A stretch of DNA of 64,000 nt. It comes from Incurvaria masculella. Taxonomy: Eukaryota > Arthropoda > Insecta > Lepidoptera > Incurvariidae. The notes beneath the pieces were generated by a model. The model did no database searches. It was given only the letters and a program-made list of their open reading frames with translations, and had not been told where the DNA came from. The translations under genes and the position numbers were made by a program. Of this stretch, positions 1 through 10,600 are shown in pieces (the stretch's first letter is position 1; each line of letters opens with the position of its first letter). The stretch lies in assembly GCA_946894095.1 (NCBI GenBank), contig OX335655.1, forward strand, positions 14,384,001 to 14,448,000. The letters are read 5' to 3'.

Positions 1-270
1 AGTAAAAAATCTAACAAAAACTAAATTGATTTTGAATCTTCATGGAACAAGCTTGATGACTAAGATATTTTAGATTTTGTTGCTTTATTGTTAAGTAATC
101 CACATCCAAACTTATTGTATAAAATTCGAATTTTTGGACCTTATAACTTAAAGTCAAACACAATTTTACAATGCCAATGGTCATCAAGCATCTAGTTCGA
201 TCAAATAAAGCTATTTTGAGCAAAATTGGGCCCGTTTGCATGGGGAGTTGGGCGGGAAACCTACCTTAAA
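1..270. mobile_element. MITE fragment, GGTGGCCC family (right end)
   Basis: This stretch matches the right-hand 250 bp of the element at 41417-41906. Shared landmarks are the run 'ccaatggtcatca', the 'tcgatcaaataaagctattttgag' block and the closing 'tggggag...gcggga' before the terminal repeat. The left part lies outside the window. It carries no coding potential. Confidence 0.7.
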
Positions 271-302
271 AGTAATCATGTGTCATGTTTTTTTTTTATG
301 CG

Positions 303-668
303 TCCTGACATGGATGGCTAATATCACACAACTACCGTTATGATATATGAATTAGGTGCCATGCCAGGACCTTCCCTTTATGACCACGGCTACATTGAAC
401 TGGATGAAAAACACGGACAATTTTTCATTGCCGCTTCAACCATCTTTTCATCCAATGCGATGGTACCAACCTGGGCGGGCTTAAACCCTACCACCTAGTA
501 GGGGAAGGGAACTTAAAGTTTTACATGGATTCCGAACCATGGAGCATTCGTGACGAAGCGCACTTATCGAACTCGGAAAGAGAAAGACAGTGGTGCATGT
601 CGGAATTGAACCCAGGCCTCTGGTACGCTAGGCCAGTCCCCGCGCCACTAAGCTACGAGCCGCTCAAT
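303..668 (-). mobile_element. tRNA-derived SINE, near full length
   Basis: On the minus strand the head contains a box A-like TAGCTTAGTGG and a box B-like GGTTCAATTCC about 45 bp apart, the spacing of an internal RNA polymerase III promoter. The body follows and the tail ends at 'ccatccatgtca'. The same family recurs at 1030, 15080, 24142, 28640, 33955, 37010 and 54995, so this is the dominant SINE of the window. It is non-coding and depends on LINE machinery. Confidence 0.8.
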
Positions 669-721
669 AATCCGTCCGTAATTTAGTTTCGAATCAGACC
701 ATATTGTACGACAGCGCGCAC

Positions 722-3700
722 CTGCACCCTTGCCATCTCGGCGGCCGGGTCCGCCACGAGCCGCTCCCCGCTCACGAGCAGCAGACGCGAGCGCGGGAAG
801 CGGCGCAGCCAGCGGCGCAGGGCGCGCGCGTACACGCCCAGCCGCAGCGGCGGCCACGACGTGTCCACCACCGAGCGCGCCGTCCCCGCCCCGCCCGCCG
901 CGAACAGCTGCACCGAGCTGTTCACGAACGCAAGCTGCTCGAAGCGCGGCAGCGACGGTCGCTTACTGCAATAGCACGTTGAGCGTCATATTGAAACAAA
1001 ACAAATATATTTTTTTTATCAGACTAGACATGTCATGACATGAGTCTGACACACTCCATCGAAGGTGCCAACCCAGGACCTTCCTTTTGTTGCTCAACTA
1101 CATTTTATTAGATTGAAAACAGACAATTTTAATTGCCGCCTTCATTCAATGTGATGGTAGCATTATGACCGGGATTAACCCTACCATTAAGGAAACAGAC
1201 CTTTAACTGTATTATCAAACAACAAGGCGTCCTGCCACTATGCCACTGAGGCTGACTGATAATTTTAATTGGGAAAAAGACCGAAAGCGTAATCTCCCAT
1301 GGAATATATTGGTATCCACACAACAAAAATAAACCAAGCTAAACCCTCGCAAATGTTTCATCGCAAACAGAGTTGTGGACTCATGGCGATGTTATTTGTG
1401 CGAATTCAGTGAATCAGTTTACAAAACAGACACGACATTTATATAATACAAAATAATCTTCAAGTGTCGTGGTATAGAGGCATCAGAAAATCCTCTAGTT
1501 ATCATAAATAAAATAATAATAGTACTTGTATGCTATGATTATTACCTGGCGGACTGTGTGTAGTCGCTTATGGCTCGCGTGACCGGCTCTCGCACCACAC
1601 ACAGCAGCTTCACAGCCGGGTTCATGGCGAACACGCGGCGCGGCGCAGACCGCGTCACCCAGTAGCTGGGTGTCTTCTCCATCGTCAGCTGTCCCTCGAG
1701 TGTAGGCGGCATGCGCTCTCTGCAAGTCACGTTAGCCATAAGCCACCCAATTTTATTTACATTGTACCGTTTACTGTCTCCACGCTTGCTACTCTGTAAA
1801 GTACTTGAATATCTACTCGATGTGAGCATGATTCGACAGGAATATTTGCAATGATAGTACAGAGAACCATTCCGCACAATCAGTACATCCAGCAGTTGGT
1901 TATTTGGCAAGGTCGTATCTTACAACTATAATTATTTAATGTTTTAATTTCCTATGGTTTACCAACCTGTACCATTCAAATCCTTTGTGATAATACTTGT
2001 CAAAAAAATGCACTTCAGACCCGGCAGCCCGCACATCAGGATGCAGCCTGTTATAAAAAAGAATTCAATGCATGATTTTCAAGCACTGGATGGAAGGATA
2101 TTGCTGCTCAATTGTCAATAATCCGAAAGGCACTATCAGCTTTTGCCCGCGTACCAAATAGCATATGTCCTAATTCATGTTGATCTATAACGACTAAATG
2201 ACGCCAGTGGTTTAATGCAACAAAAAGCCAAAACAAGTTTAGTTTAAAAAGAGGACAGAAAATAATAGTCTGTTTACTGATTTTAAGGTGGCCCAACCCG
2301 GCGGGACTAACTCATTCGCGGGCACCGTACAAAACCGTGCTGTTGCGCTCTGGGACCTTCTCTGTTTCAAAGAAAAAGACAGGCTCCGTGATGAGGAAGA
2401 TGTCCACAAAAAAGGCAATGTGCATAGTGTATGATTTGATAAGATTTCCGAAAATTTTTATTACAAAACAACATTTAGCTAAAAGTAAGCCATGACCACT
2501 GCAGTCAAAAAAATAACAAAAACCAAATAGATTATAAATCTTGATTAAATAAGCTATGTCTGATGACTCATCTTTTTAAGATGTTCTTACTTTATCATTG
2601 CATAATCCACCTCCAAAGTGAGTAGAAACCCGTTTATCCTCTTAAAATGAAAAGTAACCACGGTAATCTAAAAACTTACATAAATGTGTTTACTATTTTC
2701 TCTGTAACATTATACTTAATTTTATAACTTCTTAAGGTGTGCAAACTTTTTTTCTTTTACTTTATTATTAGAGCTATAGTAAAACAGAGGTAGGTATATG
2801 CATTCAAATTAAAATGTAATGACAGCAGCAATTCGGGGTAAGTTGTTGGAGCGGACCTATGGATGAAGATTGTTTTGACGCTTTCATTGATTTCTTTGGC
2901 TATTTTAGGACCACATACATATGTCTCTTTTTAGATTAATACCTTCCCTGTACATGTCCAGGCGATGCTTGGCTGACATGTTTTGCCGCGAACGACAGAA
3001 TCACCGCCAGGATCTGCCTTAAGTGTCAAGTCTGACGGTTGCCATTTGAAGAACCGGACTGACAGATGTAACTCCAGGGAAATGAAGTGATTCTGACGAT
3101 TAGTGTTAAGTCTGACGGTTACAGAAGAACCGGGCTGACAGATGTAACTCCAGGGAAACGAAGCGGTTCTGACTATGCCTATTAACAACTTAACTGGGTA
3201 CTAAGAGCATATGTGATCTAAGTACTGACCTAAGAAATTCAAGGAGGGCTCTCGTGCCGCACTTCTTCACACCTATGACAAGGGCGTCGGGTAGCCGCCG
3301 CATCGGCTTGAGGCCTTGCGTTCGGAGCAACCGGTACTTAGAAGGGCCGAGCCGCGTGTGGAGCCCCAAGAGGGAGGCAAAACGCAACACGGGGCCGTCA
3401 TCTGGCCCGGAGAACAAACTGCTGCGGTGCTAAAAACATAAAAAAACCCGCCAAGTGCGAGTCGGAGTCGCGCTCGAAGGGTTCCGTACCATCATACAAC
3501 ATTAACACAAAAAAAAAAGATGTTTTTTAGTATTTTCTAATTTGACCTATTTGTTGTTATAGCGGCATAATAAATACACACTGTAAAAAATTTAGCTGCC
3601 TAGCTATTACGGTTTATGAGATACAGCCCTGTGACAGACGGACGGACGGATGGACGGACAGCGGAGGCTTAGTAATAGGGTTCCGTTGGCACCCTTTGGG

Positions 3701-5000
3701 TACGGAGCCCTAAAAAGATTACGAAGTTTGTCTCCTCAAGATTCAATTTATTTATTGTATGACAACACTATTGTAAGATTAAACGTTGATTTCATCTGCA
3801 ATAAATTTGAAGCTTGTTGTTGTAATTTAAATTTATATTACTAAACGATCCACGCGGTGAAAATTAGTAACCAGATTTTCTTGCAAATTATATATATATA
3901 TATATCGGATATAAAAAACAATTCTATGAAAAAATATGTTTTATTGATTATATTTTTATTTTTCATTAGCCCAAAAAAGAATACCAATATATTTTTCAGA
4001 TTTTTTTAAAATCATTAGTTAAATTTATTAAATATGTTTTATTGATTGAGGTTTCTCTGAGATAAAGTTTATGAGATAAAGTTTACCTTGATTTTTTGCT
4101 ACACACAGTTAACCCTAGAACACAAAAGTTATTTAATAAATACACTTATATACATTTGTACATGAACTGTTGCATATGATATTAATTGTTTGTACTTTAT
4201 ACATTTGTAAACTTAGACTAATTGGACGTTGAAAAAAAAACCCGCGGGGTTTCTTGGCATATTATACATTCTGCATGGTTTTCTTTTTTGTGAATTCACG
4301 TTAGAAATATTATACGTTGTTACTATTATACGTTCTGCATGATGCAAAGAGTTGATTCTATTTTTAAACTTTCTTCGTGCACAACGTATAAAATTATACG
4401 TTGTGAATATTATACGATATGCATGGTTTCGATTTTTTGGAAAAAAAATCTTTTATACGTTGTGAATATTATACGATATGCATGGTTTTGATTTTTTGGA
4501 AAAAAAATCTTTTATACGTTGTGAATATTATACGTAGTGAATACGACTCGTACCTACGTACATATTTTTTTATACATCTTAGAATATGCCCTCGCAAGTT
4601 TTCCGTTTCTTTTTTATTTCGTTTTTATTGTAGGATATATCAGCGTTTTCAATCCTGAAATGTGTAGGTTAAGTGGGTTAGTCAGTCAGGGTGTTTGCAT
4701 CTACTACTAGACGTACTCCTCTCCAATTTTCCTCCAGTCCTCTGGTTAGTATTTAGTATTAGAAAATAATTTATGCTTTTTCACTTGAGGGCATTAGGGT
4801 ATTTTATTTAAAACACATTTAGTGGAATTTTCAAATGTTGATGTATTATGTACGTTTGAAGGTTCACTCACCTTCCTGATAACGTCGTGAACATCCCTGA
4901 TGAGGCAAGAGTTGAGCGCGTACAATAGATACAGTAGCAGCAACCCAATCAGCCCAAATGCGAATAGAGCGCGCCGGGACAGCGTGGGCGCGCATCTCAT
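722..5000 (-). CDS. Hs3st-B: Heparan sulfate glucosamine 3-O-sulfotransferase (five exons, 3' end off the window)
   Basis: This enzyme transfers sulfate from PAPS to the 3-OH of glucosamine in heparan sulfate, in the Golgi lumen. Exons on the minus strand are 4872-5000, 3230-3429, 1967-2047, 1546-1719 and 722-965; all boundaries are GT/AG and the phases agree (0,2,2,2,0). The 276 residues visible start with a type II membrane anchor (about 11-33). The 5'-PAPS loop [14 protein letters not shown] follows (about 96-109), then [27 protein letters not shown], the 3'-phosphate strand [14 protein letters not shown], and [14 protein letters not shown]. Residue order fits the vertebrate 3-OST-3 / Drosophila Hs3st-B group rather than 3-OST-1. 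Exon 5 ends at MARVQ with a donor. The final exon (normally about 80 residues with the disulfide loop) is not seen and should lie left of position 1. The ATG at 5000 leaves a short cytosolic tail; an in-frame ATG at 5162 is an alternative. Oddity: the loop reads KKCG where KKGG is usual. Confidence 0.9.
1030..1200 (-). mobile_element. SINE fragment
   Basis: A diverged piece of the tRNA-derived SINE body lies in the intron after exon 5 of the sulfotransferase gene. It keeps the 'ccaggaccttcctt' and 'acagacaatttt.attgccgc' landmarks but lacks the tRNA-like head. Confidence 0.6.
2287..2625. mobile_element. MITE copy, GGTGGCCC family (left part)
   Basis: It starts with GGTGGCCCAACCCGGCGGG and follows the copy at 41417 up to 'cataatccacctccaaagt', then similarity stops. 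The right terminal repeat is missing, so the copy is truncated. It lies in the intron between sulfotransferase exons 2 and 3. Confidence 0.75.
3434..3716 (-). mobile_element. Short interspersed repeat of the GCCAAGTGCGAGTCGG type
   Basis: It begins 'cccgccaagtgcgagtcgg' and 'gggttccgtacc', and ends with a (CGGA)n tract and 'gggttccgt...gtacggagccctaaaaa'. Two more copies lie at 34405-34600 and 45400-45700. From memory this is a widespread non-autonomous repeat of lepidopteran genomes. Its class (SINE-like or DNA element) cannot be settled from one window. Confidence 0.7.
4394..4545. repeat. 59-bp tandem repeat, about 2.6 copies
   Basis: Units start at 4394, 4453 and 4512, each opening with 'ttatacgttgtgaatattatacg'. 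The second differs from the first by a single T/C change and the third is partial. The flank 4255-4400 contains looser versions of the same 'attatacgttctgcatg' words. It lies in the first intron of the sulfotransferase gene. Confidence 0.85.
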
Positions 5001-5162
5001 CGCTCTTTTTAGGGCTATTGCACAGCACTGCCTGAATCTTAAAGAAACTACTTGGCTAGCATCACTGAAAACTCTCGCGCGCCGGCGCCAGCTAACACAG
5101 GCTAGCTCATTGATATTCCGCGTGCAAACGCTGCACCCGCCCACCCGGAAATTTGAAAACAA

Positions 5163-6414
5163 TCAATACAACAACGCAACGCAAGGTTCCATAGCTGCAT
5201 TCGGCGAGAGAACTTGACAACTTTTCTGTTTTTGACAGTTGACAGCGCGAAATATATCAATCTATGGTCCGAATTGCGCTCAAACGCTGACAGCGTGAAT
5301 ATAGTTGGACCGAATTGCGCTGACAGTGCTCAGAAATGCAAGATTGTGAGGTATGACGTAATGATGACGTCATCCTTCAAGTGCTTACAGTGCTCAGGGC
5401 AAAACCGTGAGCGCTGTCAGAGGAAGCCATAGATCGCGCGGCAAATTTGATTTTGATACTGCGAGTATAGGACACAGAAAATAAAATAAAACGCGTCACC
5501 GCTTTCGTTCACCTTTTACCTGCAGTAACATCGTAACCGTGTGCAATACTGCCGAAATCCGCGACCTCTCCATTGTCGTACTACTACTATTTCACCTGTT
5601 TGCCAAGTTCTTTGTCTATCAACATCTCAACATCACCTTCATCATCACTCTCATTGTCACATAATGTTAGTAAATACGGATCCGCTTGCAAATTGTTCAT
5701 TGTTGAACATTAAAAAATCATTTTTGTTGAAGACACTTCAAACAATAGTTGTGGTTATTTTGTGAGCACCATTAGCAAGCTAACAATCGGCCCGATTTGA
5801 TATCGCAAATATTGCAGTATTCGCGAATACTGATTCGGACCAGGTGTTTGCACGAAGATATTTGTGAGCACTGTCAACCCAATTCGGACCAAGGGCCAAT
5901 GTTGCCATTATTTGAGTAGTACTTTTTTTGTGTCTTTTTCCTCAAGGAAAGGAATTAACAAGCTTAGTATTTTTTTAAAATACATAGGTGCAAGGTTTCT
6001 TAACTTTTTTATGGGTTCCTTAAGAAATTAAAAAAATATGACGGACCCATTCCAAACACAATTTTGAAAATATTGTAAGACCACTATTTTAATATAGTTC
6101 GCAGCAGGCGCGCTGTCGATAGAGCGAGGCTACGACGCCGAATCCGTCGTATTCCAAAATCACATTAAATTAATTTTATTGTTTATATTCGTTTCACTTG
6201 TAGTCCCTTGACCGTGCGTTCACCCAACAGCTCTCCCTTTTGGACTTTAACATCACAACAAACTGGTGCTGGGTGTGGGGTACGCCCGGTCAGGGGACCG
6301 CGACATCAGAGGGGTGACCTCATAAAAGCATACAAAATAATATGATTGCTATTTCAGGTGAGCAAATATGCTCACCTTAAATAAAAACACCCACCCTCTC
6401 ACGTTGATGCGACC
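5163..6414. other. Intergenic stretch without a recognised gene
   Basis: This is the upstream side of the sulfotransferase gene. I see only short open frames, a few repeated 'ccgaattcggacc'-like words and no convincing coding or structural signal. Around 6100-6330 is a GC-richer patch that may be old mobile DNA, but I cannot assign it. Confidence 0.5.
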
Positions 6415-6725
6415 TCCCTAGGAGCAGGAGCGGCGTCTTTAGGAAATGAGGCACTAACACGGCGCAAGTATTCAATGCTCAGTGAATGCTTTATGTTTGT
6501 GCCGTTTAGTGTCGAAGCGTTAGGCTTATGGGGGCCGGATGCTCGAAATCTGTTCAAATATTTGTCGTCACGGTCGATCGAATCATCGCGTTACCAGAGA
6601 GGGCTGGCTGGTATCTCCATCAAAGGTTGGGCCTAACTATCCAGAGAGGGAATGCGGCACCCTGCCGCCTGGCAGCGATTTGGCCGAAATTTATGATTTG
6701 TTAAAAAAATGTGTAGTTTTTAAAA
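6415..6725 (+). pseudogene. 3' remnant of an RLE-type LINE
   Basis: Conceptual translation gives GNEALTRRKYSMLSE, then VPFSVEALGLWGPDAR and, after a frame change, IQRGNAAPCRLAAIW. These align in order with the C-terminal end of the better preserved LINE at 48266-49945 (FLPFAVETLGAW, IEIQRGNAISILGTM). At least one frameshift or stop separates the blocks, so it is dead. It is a short 5'-truncated copy. Confidence 0.55.
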
Positions 6726-6861
6726 TCGTTTAATTTATAGAATAATGCATAATATTTTAGTTTTAATTTCTTTGTTGATTTCTTCACCTCCATGACACCC
6801 ACTTAATAGGACACAGCTTGAAACTCAACTGCACGGAACATAACACCAACACCGGCAAACA

Positions 6862-6960
6862 TTTATTTACAAATATTGTTGTAGATATATGGAACAAGCT
6901 CCCCGAATACGTAATTAATGCTCAACCAATAAATTAAAAAATCGTTTGGACGATATTTTA
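6862..6960 (+). pseudogene. LINE reverse-transcriptase tail (jockey/CR1-like), degenerate
   Basis: Reading frame around 6868-6930 gives FTNIVVDIWNKLPEYVINAQ, the end-of-ORF2 motif (R-V-V-x-D-x-W-N-x-L-P-x-x-V-V) of jockey/CR1-type LINEs, followed by a stop. Only about 30 residues survive. Confidence 0.5.
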
Positions 6961-7680
6961 AAATAAAACAAAGAACCATGAAAAGAATTCATCCATATTA
7001 CAATGGCTATTGACGAAAAAAAACACCATAAATAAATACATAAAAATGAGTTACTAATTACTACTTAAATAACTTTCCAAATGCAAACAAAATATGACCA
7101 ACTTAAACTAATGAAAAATACGATTAAGACATGTCTGCTTAAGCTGCCTGTCTAAAATAAATAAATAAAAATATAGCTTCTATGTTTTTAATATGTTGTT
7201 CTTTACACTTCTCGACGTTATTTTTAATTTTTAAATCTCTGTGTATGATGGAAAAAATATAAATTAAAACGTAACGTAAATATAGTCATCTTTTTTCTAT
7301 ATCAAGTTTGACAGCACTGATCTCGAGAACTCCTCGGTTTCGCTTTCCCATATATCTACTCAGGGATTCTACTCATGAGATTCTCACCTGTGAGTCACGC
7401 TTTCGTTTTCCTGAAGCACGATCATTCCGCAAATTTTGTGTAGTCGGTGATTTAGTCCACAGAAGTAAAAATAAACACTTGGATTTCCAGTCTGTGTTCA
7501 GAAGCGCCGCGAAGAAAGCAAAAAGGAAAGGAATCATTTTACTTATTGCGTTTTACGAAATGGCATCGACGTGGTTATAATCATAATCATGTTTAATTGA
7601 CGCCCCGAAATAAAACGCTTCTCGCGTCTGTGACGTGAACGCGGCTCCTTGCGGAGCTCTCTTGCCACCAGCGCCGCTAG
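6961..7680. other. Upstream region of the INO80F-like gene
   Basis: AT-rich DNA with no open frame I trust. The last 100 bp become GC-richer, as expected for the promoter and 5' leader of the gene starting at 7681. No TATA box was identified. Confidence 0.4.
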
Positions 7681-10600
7681 ATGAAGATGACGGTCGCAAC
7701 CGCGCCGGCGGCGGCGAGAGCCGGGGCATCCGACTCGGACGAGGCGAGCGGTAGCGGGAGCGCGAGCACACCCGAGCATGACGTTTATCGCCGCAAGTAC
7801 CAGCTGCTACTGGAGCGATGCGAGGTGTTACAGCAGGACAACGAACGCATCGTTAACAGGTAACACTACTTTCAGATATAATAGCCGTTGGCTGTGTTCA
7901 CAGAGTCCTTAAAATACTTGAGTGTTTGTCAGATCGATGCCGCGACGGTAACTCAGCTACGTATGCCACTGGAACCAGCCTAACCATACTGGATGGCTAT
8001 TATCACACGTTACCGTCTTGATTTATCCACAGCTAATAATGGCTCAAATCACGAGACCAGTACCAACCACGTAATCATTCAGGTTATCACTGATCATGCG
8101 TTACTCAGACTCGAAATAATCTGCTCCTGCTCCTGTGTTCATTCAGTCAGTCTCAGTTCAGTCCGTTCAGCCGCACGTGAATTAATAATGGTAGTGATCC
8201 ATATAATGGGGCTAAGAACGGCCTGTAAGCTATTCTCCCCATACAAACGTAGTTTACTAATCATTTGGAAACCGCTATTCCAATTAAATTGATATTTAAT
8301 ATCTAATATCAGGCAACAGATATTTGTGTCTGCATGCTTTTGTTTTTTTGAAAAATCCAAACCGAATGAAATGAAAGCAAAAAGAAAATCTTCATACGAA
8401 TTTTGTTTTCTCTGTGGTTTGACCCAAAATACATTTTCCGAAAAGACAAAGACATGCAGACACAGATATTTGTGGCCTAATAATAGATACCAAATATCAA
8501 GTAAGTTGGAAGAGTGGTTTTCAAATTATTAGTAAACTACGTTTGTATGGGAGGCGAAATTTTGTGATGCTTAGTCAGTGAGTGACCTTGGTGCTTTGGC
8601 GTATCAGCGAATTTGGCATTCGGTCGCGCAGTCCACCCAGCTAGCAGATAATAAAACTATATGTTCTCGGAAATCACAACACTAATGAGAGAACCCAAAA
8701 ATTGCAGGATTCACGAGGCTAAAAAGATCACCAAACGCTACAAGAAAGATGTAAAACTGCTGATGGAACGGCTGGACGGTCACGGAGATGGGTACCGGAC
8801 GGCCGTGGCAGAGGTGGAGCTGCGAGCAGAGACGTCCCATCAACCACGCACCCCCGCCAGGGTGAAGGAGCGCAGAGACGGCCTTAAAGGTGCTGAAAAA
8901 CAGCCTGCCGGTAGTAGCAAGAAGCCAGCGAAGCGAAAAACTCCAAAGGCCGAAAAGGTAAATTTTTAATATTGTTATTAATTATGAGCATAAAAAAATA
9001 TATCTAAAAAATGGGGAAACAATCTGCCTTTCAGGTTTGCTGGTTTTGTTAAAATTTTCAAATGAAGTTTTTAATTTAACTGCGCCATCAAACAGTGTAT
9101 AACCTTCTAGTCGCTAATGGAGAAGAAAACTGCTTATTAATCACGACAGGTGACGTCTAAGCGAGCTAACCGAAAATATCTGTCAAAGCTGTCAGATACC
9201 ATGCAAAATAAAACAGAATAGATTTGAAAATTGCATTTGCTCAGTCTATGTCATTGAAATTAATTAATTATCCGCTTGTTCGAAAATAAATTTTTCTTAA
9301 TTATGCTAATCAAAAGACATCTTGGGAAAGAAAATATCACAAGAACATAACCTATAAAATACGTTTCATACTTTGTGCTGGTCAATGACATTTAAATTAT
9401 TTTGAAAGCAGACATATGCTCTTCTTTTCGCTCTTAACCTTATTCTAACTGCATTGTGGAATACATCTTTCATCTAAAAACTCGTAAATCAAATTTGACA
9501 CGAGTGACAGTTTTTAAGGTGAGGTCGCTTATGCAACCTCTACGATAAGCTTTGAGTTTTCTTCCCCATAACAACAAAACCATTTAGCGAGAAATTGTGA
9601 AAATATTTTCACTGAAGGATGTTCCGACCCATACAATGTTTTTTTTACACAGAACGCAAAAAGTATTGCACTTTAAGGCACGAATTCGTCAAAAATTTTA
9701 AATATAGCCATAGTAGTTGCAGCGAAAACATATTCACAATTTCAGGTTTAATGGTTTCGTTGTAATTGCCGATTAGAAGTTTTACACCGTTAGATGGCGC
9801 TGTTTAATAAAAATCGTATTTAAATAAATTGTAACAAAACCAATAATCCTGAAATTGTGAAATTGTTTTCGCTGCATGATTATACTAAACTTTTATTATT
9901 AATTCGTGGCTCAAAGTGCAATACAGTAGAATCCGTTTATTATGGCATCGAAAGGGATTGACAAACAAGTCATAATAAGCGGACGTCATACAAAGCGTTT
10001 TGTGAAATGAAAAACCTTTTTTATGTAAATATGAATGTACTTAAGTAGTTTAATACATAAACATAGTAATTACATATGTATACATACATATTAAATCAAA
10101 ATCAAAATTGCACGTAATCAGCACATTATAACACATACAAGTGTATTTTTATTGTAAGTAATCTGTAATTTTTGTCTGCTTTTGTTTTTTCATTTTATTG
10201 TATAAACAATCTCTAATGCTATTGTGTATAGAAGACATAGCTATGGCCAAATTATCATTTTCAATATTGCTGTGAACAAATCGGGATAATAATTCTGCAG
10301 CTTTTAATGCCTCTTCTGCGGTAGGTAATGGTTCTTCCTCGACTTCTTCTTCCCCATCACTTTCGAGTTGTTCCTTAGCACAAATGTTCTGTACGATATT
10401 TTCATCGGTGGGTTCTTCGGATGTGAGGAGAGCACTATCGATGTCAACATAATCTTCCCACATTTCCGGTGCTGCTAAAGAATCTGAATGTAGGTTTCGT
10501 GACCACAAAGATAAAGGAATGTCATCTCCTTCATCGAATTCATGGTCTGATATTTGAATAGGTAAACCGTCGTGGTTTTCAATGAATCCTGCATGTTTGA

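Noticed and set aside
648..1038. Long GC-rich open frames on both strands over 648-1038
   Set aside because: They are shadows of sulfotransferase exon 5 (722-965, minus), which is GC-rich and explains all of them. The true frame has the family motifs and splice sites.
4219..4530. CRISPR-like array of repeats and spacers
   Set aside because: The units are contiguous 59-bp tandem copies without unique spacers, in a eukaryotic intron.
7543..7779. Arginine/serine-rich frames antisense to the start of the INO80F-like gene
   Set aside because: They are antisense to exon 1 (from 7681) and its GC-rich leader, with no recognisable domain.
8326..8532. A small coding exon in intron 1 of the INO80F-like gene
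   Set aside because: The frame runs across the right half of a foldback MITE and lacks conserved residues or correct phase.
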